A DNA stretch of 64,000 nucleotides from contig NZ_JAFNJE010000006.1 in the NCBI RefSeq assembly GCF_017368475.1, positions 1 to 64,000 of the forward strand. The letters are read 5' to 3'. Below, piece after piece: positions 46,726-54,147 of the stretch. This stretch comes from Alteromonas sp. 5E99-2. Lineage in GTDB: Bacteria; Pseudomonadota; Gammaproteobacteria; Enterobacterales; Alteromonadaceae. The position numbers were made by a program, and so were the translations under genes. How positions within the stretch are numbered: position 1 is the stretch's first letter; each line of letters starts with the position of its first letter. The notes below the pieces were generated by a model. It did no database searches, had not been told where the DNA came from, and was given only the letters and a program-made list of their open reading frames with translations.

Positions 46726-47172
46726 TTACCATCGGCTCGCTGCAATTTTATCTGAGTCTTTAGCGTCAACCCAAATAGCTTTACCATCCATCCACTCTTT
46801 TTTCCAAAGTGGTACAGATTGTTTTAGTACGTCCATAGTATACATTGCCGCATCAAACGCAGATTGTCTGTGATGCGATGCTGCCCCAACCCATACAATA
46901 GGTTCATGATTTTCGATTTTGCCGACACGGTGTACAACAACCAGTCGGAGGCAATGAAACTTGGCTCTACTTTTATTCGCTAATTCTTGCAGTGCATTTT
47001 CTGTCATACCAGGGTAATGCTCAAGCTCTAACCCATCTAACTTGCCTTTCACATTAAAATCACGCACAAACCCGGTAAATGTGACAGATGCCCCAGCCCC
47101 GCCCAAATCGGCATTGAAGTCGCTATTGAGCTGATTTAAATCCAATGAGGAAAACGTCAGGTGACTATTCAA
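46726..47172 (-). CDS. moaE: Molybdopterin synthase large subunit
   Basis: MoaE, with MoaD, inserts two sulfurs into precursor Z to make molybdopterin. The 148 residues carry GAGASVTFTGFVRDFN, LELEHYPGMTE, VVHRVGKIENHEPIVWVGAASHHRQSAFDA and KKEWMDGKAIWVD, all diagnostic. The start is a TTG just behind GGTGGG at the end of moaD; no ATG precedes the conserved region in frame. Last mo gene of the leftward moaBCDE run. Confidence 0.96.
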   Translation of the reverse strand: MNSHLTFSSLDLNQLNSDFNADLGGAGASVTFTGFVRDFNVKGKLDGLELEHYPGMTENALQELANKSRAKFHCLRLVVVHRVGKIENHEPIVWVGAASHHRQSAFDAAMYTMDVLKQSVPLWKKEWMDGKAIWVDAKDSDKIAASRW

Positions 47173-47174
47173 AT

Positions 47175-47444
47175 CTACCCACCTGTGACGGGCGGGAAAA
47201 AAGCAATTTCATCGCCGTAGTTAATAGTATGAGTACCATCTACCATGGTCTGATTACACGCCATTACTACAGGCCCAGATAAAGCCAAGGCAAAGTTATC
47301 TCCTTTAGCTTCGATTCTGCGCTTTAATTCATCTAAGGTTTCATTGTCGGTAATAGTTTCCGTTATCTCGTCTAATCCTATCTGCTCCCTAACTAAGGCG
47401 AAAAACTTAATAATGACTGTGTTCTTATTTTCGGTCATAGTCAC
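47175..47444 (-). CDS. moaD: Molybdopterin synthase sulfur-carrier subunit
   Basis: MoaD is the ubiquitin-like sulfur carrier whose C-terminal Gly-Gly is adenylated by MoeB and thiocarboxylated. The 89-residue product ends in PPVTGG. The start is either this GTG, 5 nt after a strong GGAGG, or the ATG two codons later (47438). It overlaps the end of moaC by 20 bp and abuts moaE. Confidence 0.95.
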   Translation of the reverse strand: MTMTENKNTVIIKFFALVREQIGLDEITETITDNETLDELKRRIEAKGDNFALALSGPVVMACNQTMVDGTHTINYGDEIAFFPPVTGG

Positions 47445-47892
47445 TTTTACCTCCGCGCTTTTTAACTAAGGTCACCTTTTCTATCACCATTTTTTTGTCT
47501 ATGGCTTTGCACATGTCATATAAGGTCAGTAAGGCAACATTAACACCTGTTAAGGCTTCCATTTCCACACCCGTTTGACCGCTCAACTTACACAAACAAG
47601 ACACACTGATACCGTTAGTTTCTAAAGAAAATTGAATATCAACTTTACTTAACGCTAGCGGATGGCAAAGAGGAATTAAATCGGCACAACGTTTGGCCCC
47701 TTGAATACCCGCAATACGTGCGACTGCTAATACGTCACCTTTTTTTAAGCTTTGCTGTTTTATAGCCATTACCGTTTCAGGCGCCATAGAGATAAAGCCA
47801 CTTGCAATGGCTTCACGATGACTCACAGGCTTGTCTGACACATCTACCATAGAGGCGTTACCCTGTGCATCTATATGAGTAAAATCACTCAT
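47425..47892 (-). CDS. moaC: Cyclic pyranopterin monophosphate synthase
   Basis: MoaC makes cyclic pyranopterin monophosphate from the MoaA product. The 155 residues begin [21 protein letters not shown], as in the family, from an ATG that overlaps the moaB stop by 4 bp (ATGA). [15 protein letters not shown] and [23 protein letters not shown] are the conserved active-site regions, including the Lys-rich C terminus. A longer frame start at 47913 lies inside moaB and is not used. Confidence 0.96.
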   Translation of the reverse strand: MSDFTHIDAQGNASMVDVSDKPVSHREAIASGFISMAPETVMAIKQQSLKKGDVLAVARIAGIQGAKRCADLIPLCHPLALSKVDIQFSLETNGISVSCLCKLSGQTGVEMEALTGVNVALLTLYDMCKAIDKKMVIEKVTLVKKRGGKSDYDRK

Positions 47893-48398
47893 AGGTGATG
47901 CACAAAATTGCAAGGTTTATGCTCGCTATCTAATTGTTCTTTTAAAATTTTTGTCCATGCTGTTTTACATGCTCCAGTAGAGCCTGGTAAACAAAAAAGC
48001 AAGGTTTTATTTGCAAAGCCTGCGAGCGCTCTAGATTGAATAGTAGAGGTGCCAATTTCTTCAAAACTGATTTGACGAAACAACTCACCAAATCCATCTA
48101 TATTTTTGTCGAATAACACGCTTAACGCTTCTGGTGTAGAGTCTCGGCCACTAAAGCCGGTACCGCCAGTAACTAATACAGTTTGTACTTCTGGATCCGC
48201 TATCCACTTTGATATTATTGCTCGTAAAACATAAACATCATCCTTTACCAGATCTCTAGCGACTACTTTGTGGTTCGCCTCTAATGCAGCCGAAACTAAA
48301 TAATCGCCTGATTTATCGGTATCTAACGATCGCGTATCGGAAACAGTAAGTACCGCGATGTTAAGTGAGTTTGTATATTCTGTACTCATAGTATCCAT
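47889..48398 (-). CDS. moaB: Molybdenum cofactor biosynthesis protein B
   Basis: MoaB belongs to the MogA/MoaB molybdopterin adenylyltransferase family. The 169-residue product has [52 protein letters not shown] and [13 protein letters not shown], closely following E. coli MoaB. An ATG three codons in (48389) is an alternative start; neither has a strong ribosome site. It leads the leftward moaBCDE set, which lacks moaA. Confidence 0.93.
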   Translation of the reverse strand: MDTMSTEYTNSLNIAVLTVSDTRSLDTDKSGDYLVSAALEANHKVVARDLVKDDVYVLRAIISKWIADPEVQTVLVTGGTGFSGRDSTPEALSVLFDKNIDGFGELFRQISFEEIGTSTIQSRALAGFANKTLLFCLPGSTGACKTAWTKILKEQLDSEHKPCNFVHHL

Positions 48399-48637
48399 CT
48401 TTCTCTTATAAAATGACTAATGATATTACCTATAATGTACACCTTCATCACCATGGCCTTCAATCACAAAACGGTATTAACCTTATTTACTCAGTTTTTC
48501 AGCAGACGCCCAACACCATTAATTAATCACGTTTTTAATAACCAATCCACAGGAGGTAGTTCACTCTTGTAGGAATTTGGGGTTGATTCACCTCCTTCCC
48601 TTCTTAGTTGCCAACCAATTAGTAAATAAATTGTATT

Positions 48638-48651
48638 ATTGGTCTGCCAAT
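48638..48651. promoter_or_regulatory. UxuR/ExuR-like operator 1
   Basis: ATTGGTCTGCCAAT is a perfect 5-bp inverted repeat that matches ATTGGTATACCAAT, the motif of the GntR-family hexuronate regulators UxuR/ExuR, in all but three central positions. It lies about 400 bp upstream of the receptor ATG. Confidence 0.45.
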
Positions 48652-48741
48652 TACTTTTTTTAACCCGTTAAATCCACTGCAAAACGTCACATCCTAATAA
48701 CGATCAAATGATAAATTCCATCAAAATCAAGGTTTAACATA

Positions 48742-48755
48742 ATTGGTAAACCAGA
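48742..48755. promoter_or_regulatory. UxuR/ExuR-like operator 2
   Basis: ATTGGTAAACCAGA matches ATTGGTATACCAAT at 11 of 14 positions, with an intact TGGT-AA-ACCA core. A weaker relative, CTTGGTTAACCTTT, with GGTTAACC as core, follows at 48826-48839, and half-sites lie at 48612-48620 and 48918-48923. Confidence 0.42.
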
Positions 48756-48932
48756 ATAAAAGACTATTTAAAGCGCCTCAACAAAAACATAACCCAATGA
48801 TTTTAAAGGATTATTGTTTATTAAACTTGGTTAACCTTTTCTATTACCAAGACTCACCTCAAATAAAACCTACAAAAAAACAACAACTAACACGATATTC
48901 ACAACAAAAATAAACAAATTGGTAACATTTAA

Positions 48933-48961
48933 TTGTAAACCACTTGTAAATATATTATAAC
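48933..48961 (+). promoter_or_regulatory. Promoter of the second TonB receptor gene
   Basis: TTGTAA (48933-48938), a 17-bp spacer and TATAAC (48956-48961). Transcription near 48968 would leave an 85-nt leader. Operator-like half-sites flank the -35. Confidence 0.5.
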
Positions 48962-49054
48962 TATAAGTGAAAAGTGTAACAATATTTGAATTTTTAATTT
49001 ACAAGCAATACACCCTGAACCGTAGTAAAAAAGATAATTAAGGAAACCACAGTG

Positions 49055-52000
49055 ATGAATAATAGAAAATTCCATCTCTCAGCGATTAGCGCGGCCGTTT
49101 TATCAATTACAGGACTTGCCTCAACGAATCTTTACGCTCAAGAAGCTCCAACCGGCGAAGAAGAACAGCTCGTCGAAATTGTAGAAGTAACAGGTATCCG
49201 TTCAGCACTGGCAGGAGCCTTAGCAGAAAAAAGAAGTTCCAGTAAATTGGTTGAAGTTATTTTAGCCGAAGATATCGGAAAACTGCCAGACCAAAACTTA
49301 GCGGAAGTATTAGAAAACGTTACCGGTATTCAAATCACCCGTACTGCAGGTGTTGGTACTGGCGTTCAAATTCGTGGTACTAACGATAACAGAACACTTA
49401 TTAACGGTGTTTCTACCGTTAGCTCAAGCACCGCAAGACAAGGAATAAGTTTTGAAGATTTGAACCCTGCGATTATTGCTGGGGTAGAAGTAACCAAGTC
49501 TCCTGATGCGAAAAGCATTGAAGGCTCAGTAGGTGGTATTGTAAATTTACGCACTATTCGCCCATTACAACTCACAGAAACCTTGGGTTCAATTCGTATT
49601 CAAGGTGAAGACAGTAGTTTAACTACTGATGGTGTACAGCCTCGATTATCTGGAGCCTTTGGTAAAAATTGGGATACCGATTCCGGTAAATTTGGCTTTG
49701 TAATCAGTGGAAGTTATACAGAACAAGATGTTTCATCTTTCAGGCCTCGTGTAGATCGCGATGGTGGCCTGGTAGAAAATGTAAATGCAGAAGTTATACG
49801 ATTAAATAGTGATGGAGAACCTGTTGTTCAAGATGTTGCCCCCGTAGCACAAGATTTCGATTTCGTGGGTGTACAATTCTTAAACCAGGAACTAGAAAAT
49901 TTTGAGTTCGAAACAAAGAACCTTTCAACATCATTTGAATATGCGCCAAATGACAACTTGAAATTCTTCTTCGATACATTGATTACTCGTCAAGAACAAC
50001 GTCAAGACAGTACTCGAGTTCAAGCATCAGGCATCAGTGCATTTCGTGATACTAGTTTGCCGACCGCTTTTGAAACTGTTGATTTTGGCTCTTTAGATGG
50101 CCGAGACTTAGGCAGTATACAAGTAGCAACACAAGGCACAATTGAGCCTAATTTAAGCGTTGATGACGACGATCCAAACTTGCGTTTTAACAGTGATACA
50201 AATGGCCGTGTTACCGATACAGAGCTTTTCCGAATTGGTGGCGAATGGCAAGGTGATAACTGGGCAATCAGTGCGGAAATATCAACTGCGCAATCTGATA
50301 GCGAATTTCCACAATTGAACACCCAATTAAATTTCATAAACCCAAATGCGCCGTTAGACGGACTGGATGAATTTGGAAATACTACTGCCAGTACAAGTAA
50401 CGACAACGCCGTTCCATTTATTTACGACTTAACTGGTGGCGATTTAACATTTGGTATTAACTTTGATTCGCCTTTCGCACCGACTGTTGAACAACTACTT
50501 GACCCTAATAATGTTGTGTTAGACCAAGTTGATATCAGTGCAAGCACTCTTGAAAACAGTGATGATGCATTTCGTGTAGATTTCACTTACTTCTTTGATA
50601 TTCCAGTACTGACATCTGTGGATTTTGGTTACCGTTACAATAAGACAGAGAATGAAGTTGTGTCAGTCAGTGATCGTATTGGCGGGTTTAGTCGATTAGT
50701 TGATAGTCCTAATGGTTCTCTTTTTGAGGAGTTATTAGTTGCTGGACCTAGTAACTTTGGCGATGCCGACGGGAGAGAATTGGCACTTAGAAATTTCCTA
50801 ATTGTCGACCCAGATCGCGCATTTGACGACCAGGAAGGTGTATTGGCAATATTAGAAGATGCAATACGTCAACATGGCGGTAATCAAGATTTTGCCAACT
50901 TTACTCCAAACGCCAATGCCTCATTTAATATCGAAGAAGAAACTCATGCTCTGTACGCTCAAGCGAATTTTGAAGCCGGTATTGTAAGAGGCAGCATTGG
51001 TGCTCGTTACATTGAAACTGACACTGATTCGTTGGGTAACACCACAATTGATGGCGTTATTTCTCCTGTTGTTACTTCTGGTACCTATGATTTCTTTTTA
51101 CCTCGTGTAAACATTATCGTAGAGCCTCATGAAGATGTTGTATTGCGTTTTGGCGCAGGTAAAGATATTAACCGTCCAGACTTCAGTTTCTTAAATTCAT
51201 CTGTAACTTTCGGCACCAACGAAAATGCAGCGCTGAATATAGGAAACCCAGAGTTAGCGCCTGAAGAGGTGGTATCATTTGATATTTCTGCTGAATGGTA
51301 TTTTGCGCCAGGTGCATTTGTCAGTGTGGGTTACTTTGAAAAAGAACGTACTAATATCTTCGTGCAACAGATAGATTCAGCTGAGGTGTTTGCAAGTGGC
51401 TTTAGAGACACTGACCCTAGCTGCCCAGGTGGTGGTGTATTCAACCCATTAGCACAACCTAATGTATTTGGCCCAGATGGTGCACCAAATGGCCTTTGTG
51501 TTGATGCGAATACACGCCTAAATGACCCTGAAGAAACAACGCAAAGCGGCGTAGAAGTAGCTTTCCAATACGATTTATCAAGCTTTGAAGATAAATTAGG
51601 TTGGGCGTCAGGTTTTGGTGTTATCGCTAACTTTACCGTTCAAGATTTTGAAGGTGGTTCACTTACAAATAGCTCTGCGACTCGCGGTACTGATATTTTC
51701 AACGCCATAAACGGTGTTTACGATATTAGAGAATTTGAAACAATTGAAGCAGTACAAGGTTTAGTTGATTTCTCTGAAACTGCCTACAATGCAACAATAT
51801 TCTATGATAAGTACGGTTTATCAGCACGTGTACGTTATACATGGCGTGAAGCATTCCGAACCTTTGATACGGCAGCGGGCGCTTCAACTAATAGTACCTT
51901 GGGTTTCCCTGTTGTCACTCATGACCGTGGCCAGCTAAATGCAAGTGTGACTTATGACGTGAATGAAAACCTTAATATTGGCATTGAAGCGATTAACTTA

Positions 52001-52105
52001 ACTGAATCTGACATAACCCAATCTTGTGTTAATGAAGATGCATTACTTTGCTTCCAGGGTTTAACTGACCGAAGAATTACTTTCGGTGGTACTTACCGCT
52101 TTTAA
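49055..52105 (+). CDS. TonB-dependent receptor (TIGR01782-like, probable sugar-type substrate)
   Basis: A 1016-residue outer-membrane receptor of the class common in Xanthomonas, Caulobacter and Alteromonas. It has a signal peptide (about 1-28, ending NLYAQ), a TonB box around LVEIVEVTG and a plug domain with RSSSKLVEVILAEDIGKLPDQNLAEVLENV-type sequence and IRGTNDNRTLINGV, KSPDAKSIEGSVGGIVNL. The barrel ends DRRITFGGTYRF with terminal Phe. The class is often linked to import of plant or algal oligosaccharides. The UxuR/ExuR-like operators upstream suggest uronate material such as alginate or pectin; this is inference. ATG 49055 follows AAGGA; a GTG one codon earlier is possible. Confidence 0.92.
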   Translation: MNNRKFHLSAISAAVLSITGLASTNLYAQEAPTGEEEQLVEIVEVTGIRSALAGALAEKRSSSKLVEVILAEDIGKLPDQNLAEVLENVTGIQITRTAGVGTGVQIRGTNDNRTLINGVSTVSSSTARQGISFEDLNPAIIAGVEVTKSPDAKSIEGSVGGIVNLRTIRPLQLTETLGSIRIQGEDSSLTTDGVQPRLSGAFGKNWDTDSGKFGFVISGSYTEQDVSSFRPRVDRDGGLVENVNAEVIRLNSDGEPVVQDVAPVAQDFDFVGVQFLNQELENFEFETKNLSTSFEYAPNDNLKFFFDTLITRQEQRQDSTRVQASGISAFRDTSLPTAFETVDFGSLDGRDLGSIQVATQGTIEPNLSVDDDDPNLRFNSDTNGRVTDTELFRIGGEWQGDNWAISAEISTAQSDSEFPQLNTQLNFINPNAPLDGLDEFGNTTASTSNDNAVPFIYDLTGGDLTFGINFDSPFAPTVEQLLDPNNVVLDQVDISASTLENSDDAFRVDFTYFFDIPVLTSVDFGYRYNKTENEVVSVSDRIGGFSRLVDSPNGSLFEELLVAGPSNFGDADGRELALRNFLIVDPDRAFDDQEGVLAILEDAIRQHGGNQDFANFTPNANASFNIEEETHALYAQANFEAGIVRGSIGARYIETDTDSLGNTTIDGVISPVVTSGTYDFFLPRVNIIVEPHEDVVLRFGAGKDINRPDFSFLNSSVTFGTNENAALNIGNPELAPEEVVSFDISAEWYFAPGAFVSVGYFEKERTNIFVQQIDSAEVFASGFRDTDPSCPGGGVFNPLAQPNVFGPDGAPNGLCVDANTRLNDPEETTQSGVEVAFQYDLSSFEDKLGWASGFGVIANFTVQDFEGGSLTNSSATRGTDIFNAINGVYDIREFETIEAVQGLVDFSETAYNATIFYDKYGLSARVRYTWREAFRTFDTAAGASTNSTLGFPVVTHDRGQLNASVTYDVNENLNIGIEAINLTESDITQSCVNEDALLCFQGLTDRRITFGGTYRF

Positions 52106-52125
52106 GTAATACTCAAATCAATATA

Positions 52126-52156
52126 AAAACCTCAGCTTTGCTGGGGTTTTTTATTT
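52126..52156 (+). terminator. Intrinsic terminator after the TonB receptor gene
   Basis: AAAACCTCAGC-TTT-GCTGGGGTTTT forms a stem with one G-T pair, followed by TTTATTTT. It ends 20-50 bp past the receptor stop codon. Confidence 0.85.
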
Positions 52157-52268
52157 TATGGGCTGTCTTACCCTAGTAATCCGTTTTTTATGAGTGTATA
52201 AATCTAATTGAATTAACATTCACCCAACGACTTCAACTAGTCCAATCAATAGCGCTGTTATACATTAC

Positions 52269-53015
52269 ATGAAATTCGATTTAAAACGTTACGATAGGCA
52301 AATTGCCCTCCCCCAAATAGATTTAGATGGTCAAGAGGCATTAGCTAATTCTCATGTTGTTATTGTTGGCCTTGGCGGTTTAGGGTGTGCAGCAGCACAA
52401 TCACTTGCCTTGATGGGCGTTAACAACCTTACTTTGATTGACCCAGATACAATAGACAAATCGAATTTAGCTCGACAAAGTTTATATACGGAGGATGATA
52501 TCGGTTGTTATAAAGTCGATGTTGCCAAACAGAAATTGGTAAATTTCAACCCAACAATCGAAATTCAGTCTTTTTCTACTGAATTTAAACAAGAATATTT
52601 ACATGATGTACCTTTAGCTAAACCCAGCCTCGTTATTGATTGCACAGATAACCTCAACACTCGGCTATTCGTAAATGCGGCATGTAAATCACAACTGGTC
52701 CCACTGATTACTGGCGCCGCAATACGGTTTGAAGGCATGGTTGCCTGTATCTCCCCTGAGGAGGATGCACCTTGTTATGAATGCTTATCAAAAGTATGGC
52801 CAGATCCCAATGAATCTTGCGTCGAACGTGGCATTTTCGGTCCCGTGGTTACAATTATAGGGCACTATCAAGCCATGCTTGCAGGGCAATTAATTGTGGG
52901 TTTAAAAACCCCTCCGCCTGGTGAGGTTCAATTTTTCGATGGTTTAAATCATACATGGCGTACAATGCGCTTTAACCAATCGCAGCTCTGTAGTCTTTGT
53001 ACAAAATCACTATGA
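52269..53015 (+). CDS. moeB: Molybdopterin-synthase adenylyltransferase (MoeB/ThiF family)
   Basis: MoeB adenylates the C terminus of MoaD so that it can be sulfurated. The 248 residues match E. coli MoeB (249). The ATP site is GLGGLGC (34-40), followed by the Asp-containing LIDPDTIDKSNLARQ. Zinc ligands are C169/C172 and C241/C244, and C184 lies in the region of the family's conserved cysteine. It has no rhodanese domain. ThiF is the alternative identity, but moaBCDE nearby favours MoeB. Its stop overlaps the next gene's ATG (ATGA). Confidence 0.9.
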   Translation: MKFDLKRYDRQIALPQIDLDGQEALANSHVVIVGLGGLGCAAAQSLALMGVNNLTLIDPDTIDKSNLARQSLYTEDDIGCYKVDVAKQKLVNFNPTIEIQSFSTEFKQEYLHDVPLAKPSLVIDCTDNLNTRLFVNAACKSQLVPLITGAAIRFEGMVACISPEEDAPCYECLSKVWPDPNESCVERGIFGPVVTIIGHYQAMLAGQLIVGLKTPPPGEVQFFDGLNHTWRTMRFNQSQLCSLCTKSL

Positions 53016-54133
53016 ACAAAAACTTAACTAAACAACATATTAGCGTTGCGCAAAATGCATCTGGCCGAAATTTAAATGTGCCTGTTTACACAATCACAGA
53101 CAATATACCCGGACCAAAAGTGTATATTCAAAGCAGTATTCATGGTTCTGAAGTACAAGGTAATGTGGTTATTCATCACCTTATACAAGCGCTAAAAGAA
53201 GAAACCATTTACGGCGAAATAGTACTGGTCCCCAATTGTAATCCAGTCGGAACTAACATAAAAGCAGGCGAATATACCCTTGGCCGTTTCGATCCGGTTA
53301 ATGGTACAAATTGGAACAGAGGCTATTTTTACGATCCACAACTCGTTGATGAATTCACTGAAACCATCACACCTGAAGAATCCCTAGACTCAATCAAGCA
53401 AAGGTTTCGTTTGCTATGGCAACAAGCCATACATGACAAACTCAATCAACCTTGGGGCTTAGGCTTAGCCCAACAGTTAAATTTGCGCTTACAACAATTA
53501 GCTAGCGATGCTGACATTGTTTTAGATTTACACACAGGCCCAGTTGCAACACGGCACATTTACATTCCCGAATATGCAAAACAAGCTGCCCATCAATTTT
53601 CATTTCCCTATTGTATTTTTATCCCTAACTCCTTTGCTGGAGCACTCGACGAAGCGAGCTTTTGTCCCTGGTGGACATTGGCATTAACTTTAGAGCAACG
53701 CTTTGATAGAAAAGTTAAATTTGAGGTAGAAGCTTTTACTTTAGAGCTTGGTAGCCAGGAAACTCTCAACTTTAATCAAGGAAAAAAAGACGCCCAAAAT
53801 ATTCTGGGTTATTTAGCCGCAAAAGGTGTTTTAAACGCCACCCAATTTATGCCTCAGTCGATCACTCGTTATGGCGTGGAGCTAGAAAACTACAAAGTCT
53901 TATACACTGATTTTGGTGGCATGGTTGATTACCAAGCTAAACTCGGCAAGGTAGTAAAAAAAGGCCAAACTATGGCTAAAATACTCAATATTGATGATAT
54001 GGACAATGAAAAAGCCATGCAAACGTTACGGGCACCTTGCGACTTAATCCCTATATTGCACTTCCCTTCAGCATCGGTGTTAAGCGGTACCCAACTGTTC
54101 AAGTGCTTCACCCAGTTCTACGAACTGGGTTAG
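53012..54133 (+). CDS. M14-type hydrolase, succinylglutamate desuccinylase/aspartoacylase family
   Basis: The 373-residue product, from an ATG overlapping the moeB stop by 4 bp, is a zinc carboxypeptidase-fold amidohydrolase. Zinc ligands are seen in SSIHGSEVQGN (H44, E47) and DLHTG (H174). The catalytic Glu should be in VEAFTLELGSQE. The last 90 residues (FGGMVDYQAKLGKVVKKGQTMAKI) form the beta-rich tail of this family. The natural substrate could be an N-acyl amino acid; AstE itself is shorter (about 340) and lies in arginine-catabolism operons, which is not the case here. Confidence 0.82.
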   Translation: MNKNLTKQHISVAQNASGRNLNVPVYTITDNIPGPKVYIQSSIHGSEVQGNVVIHHLIQALKEETIYGEIVLVPNCNPVGTNIKAGEYTLGRFDPVNGTNWNRGYFYDPQLVDEFTETITPEESLDSIKQRFRLLWQQAIHDKLNQPWGLGLAQQLNLRLQQLASDADIVLDLHTGPVATRHIYIPEYAKQAAHQFSFPYCIFIPNSFAGALDEASFCPWWTLALTLEQRFDRKVKFEVEAFTLELGSQETLNFNQGKKDAQNILGYLAAKGVLNATQFMPQSITRYGVELENYKVLYTDFGGMVDYQAKLGKVVKKGQTMAKILNIDDMDNEKAMQTLRAPCDLIPILHFPSASVLSGTQLFKCFTQFYELG

Positions 54134-54147
54134 CATTACAATAAAAT

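Larger units (their letters stand above)
48399..49054. other. Long regulatory gap between moaB and the TonB receptor gene
   Basis: This 656-bp AT-rich gap has no credible coding frame. It holds several TTGGT/ACCAA-type operator-like sequences (48608-48930) and the receptor promoter, listed separately. Toward moaB there is only a weak candidate promoter (minus-strand TTGAAG, 18 bp, TACATT, about 48430-48460). No molybdenum-cofactor riboswitch structure was recognised. Confidence 0.6.

Noticed and set aside
48551-48596. AGGAGGT...ACCTCCT inverted repeat as a riboswitch or operator
   Set aside because: Arms of only 7 bp enclose a 32-nt unstructured loop, and it lies far from both flanking starts; it may be chance.
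54111-54129. Perfect CCCAGTTC/GAACTGGG hairpin as a terminator
   Set aside because: It lies within the last codons of the M14-type gene and no T tract follows, so termination is not supported.
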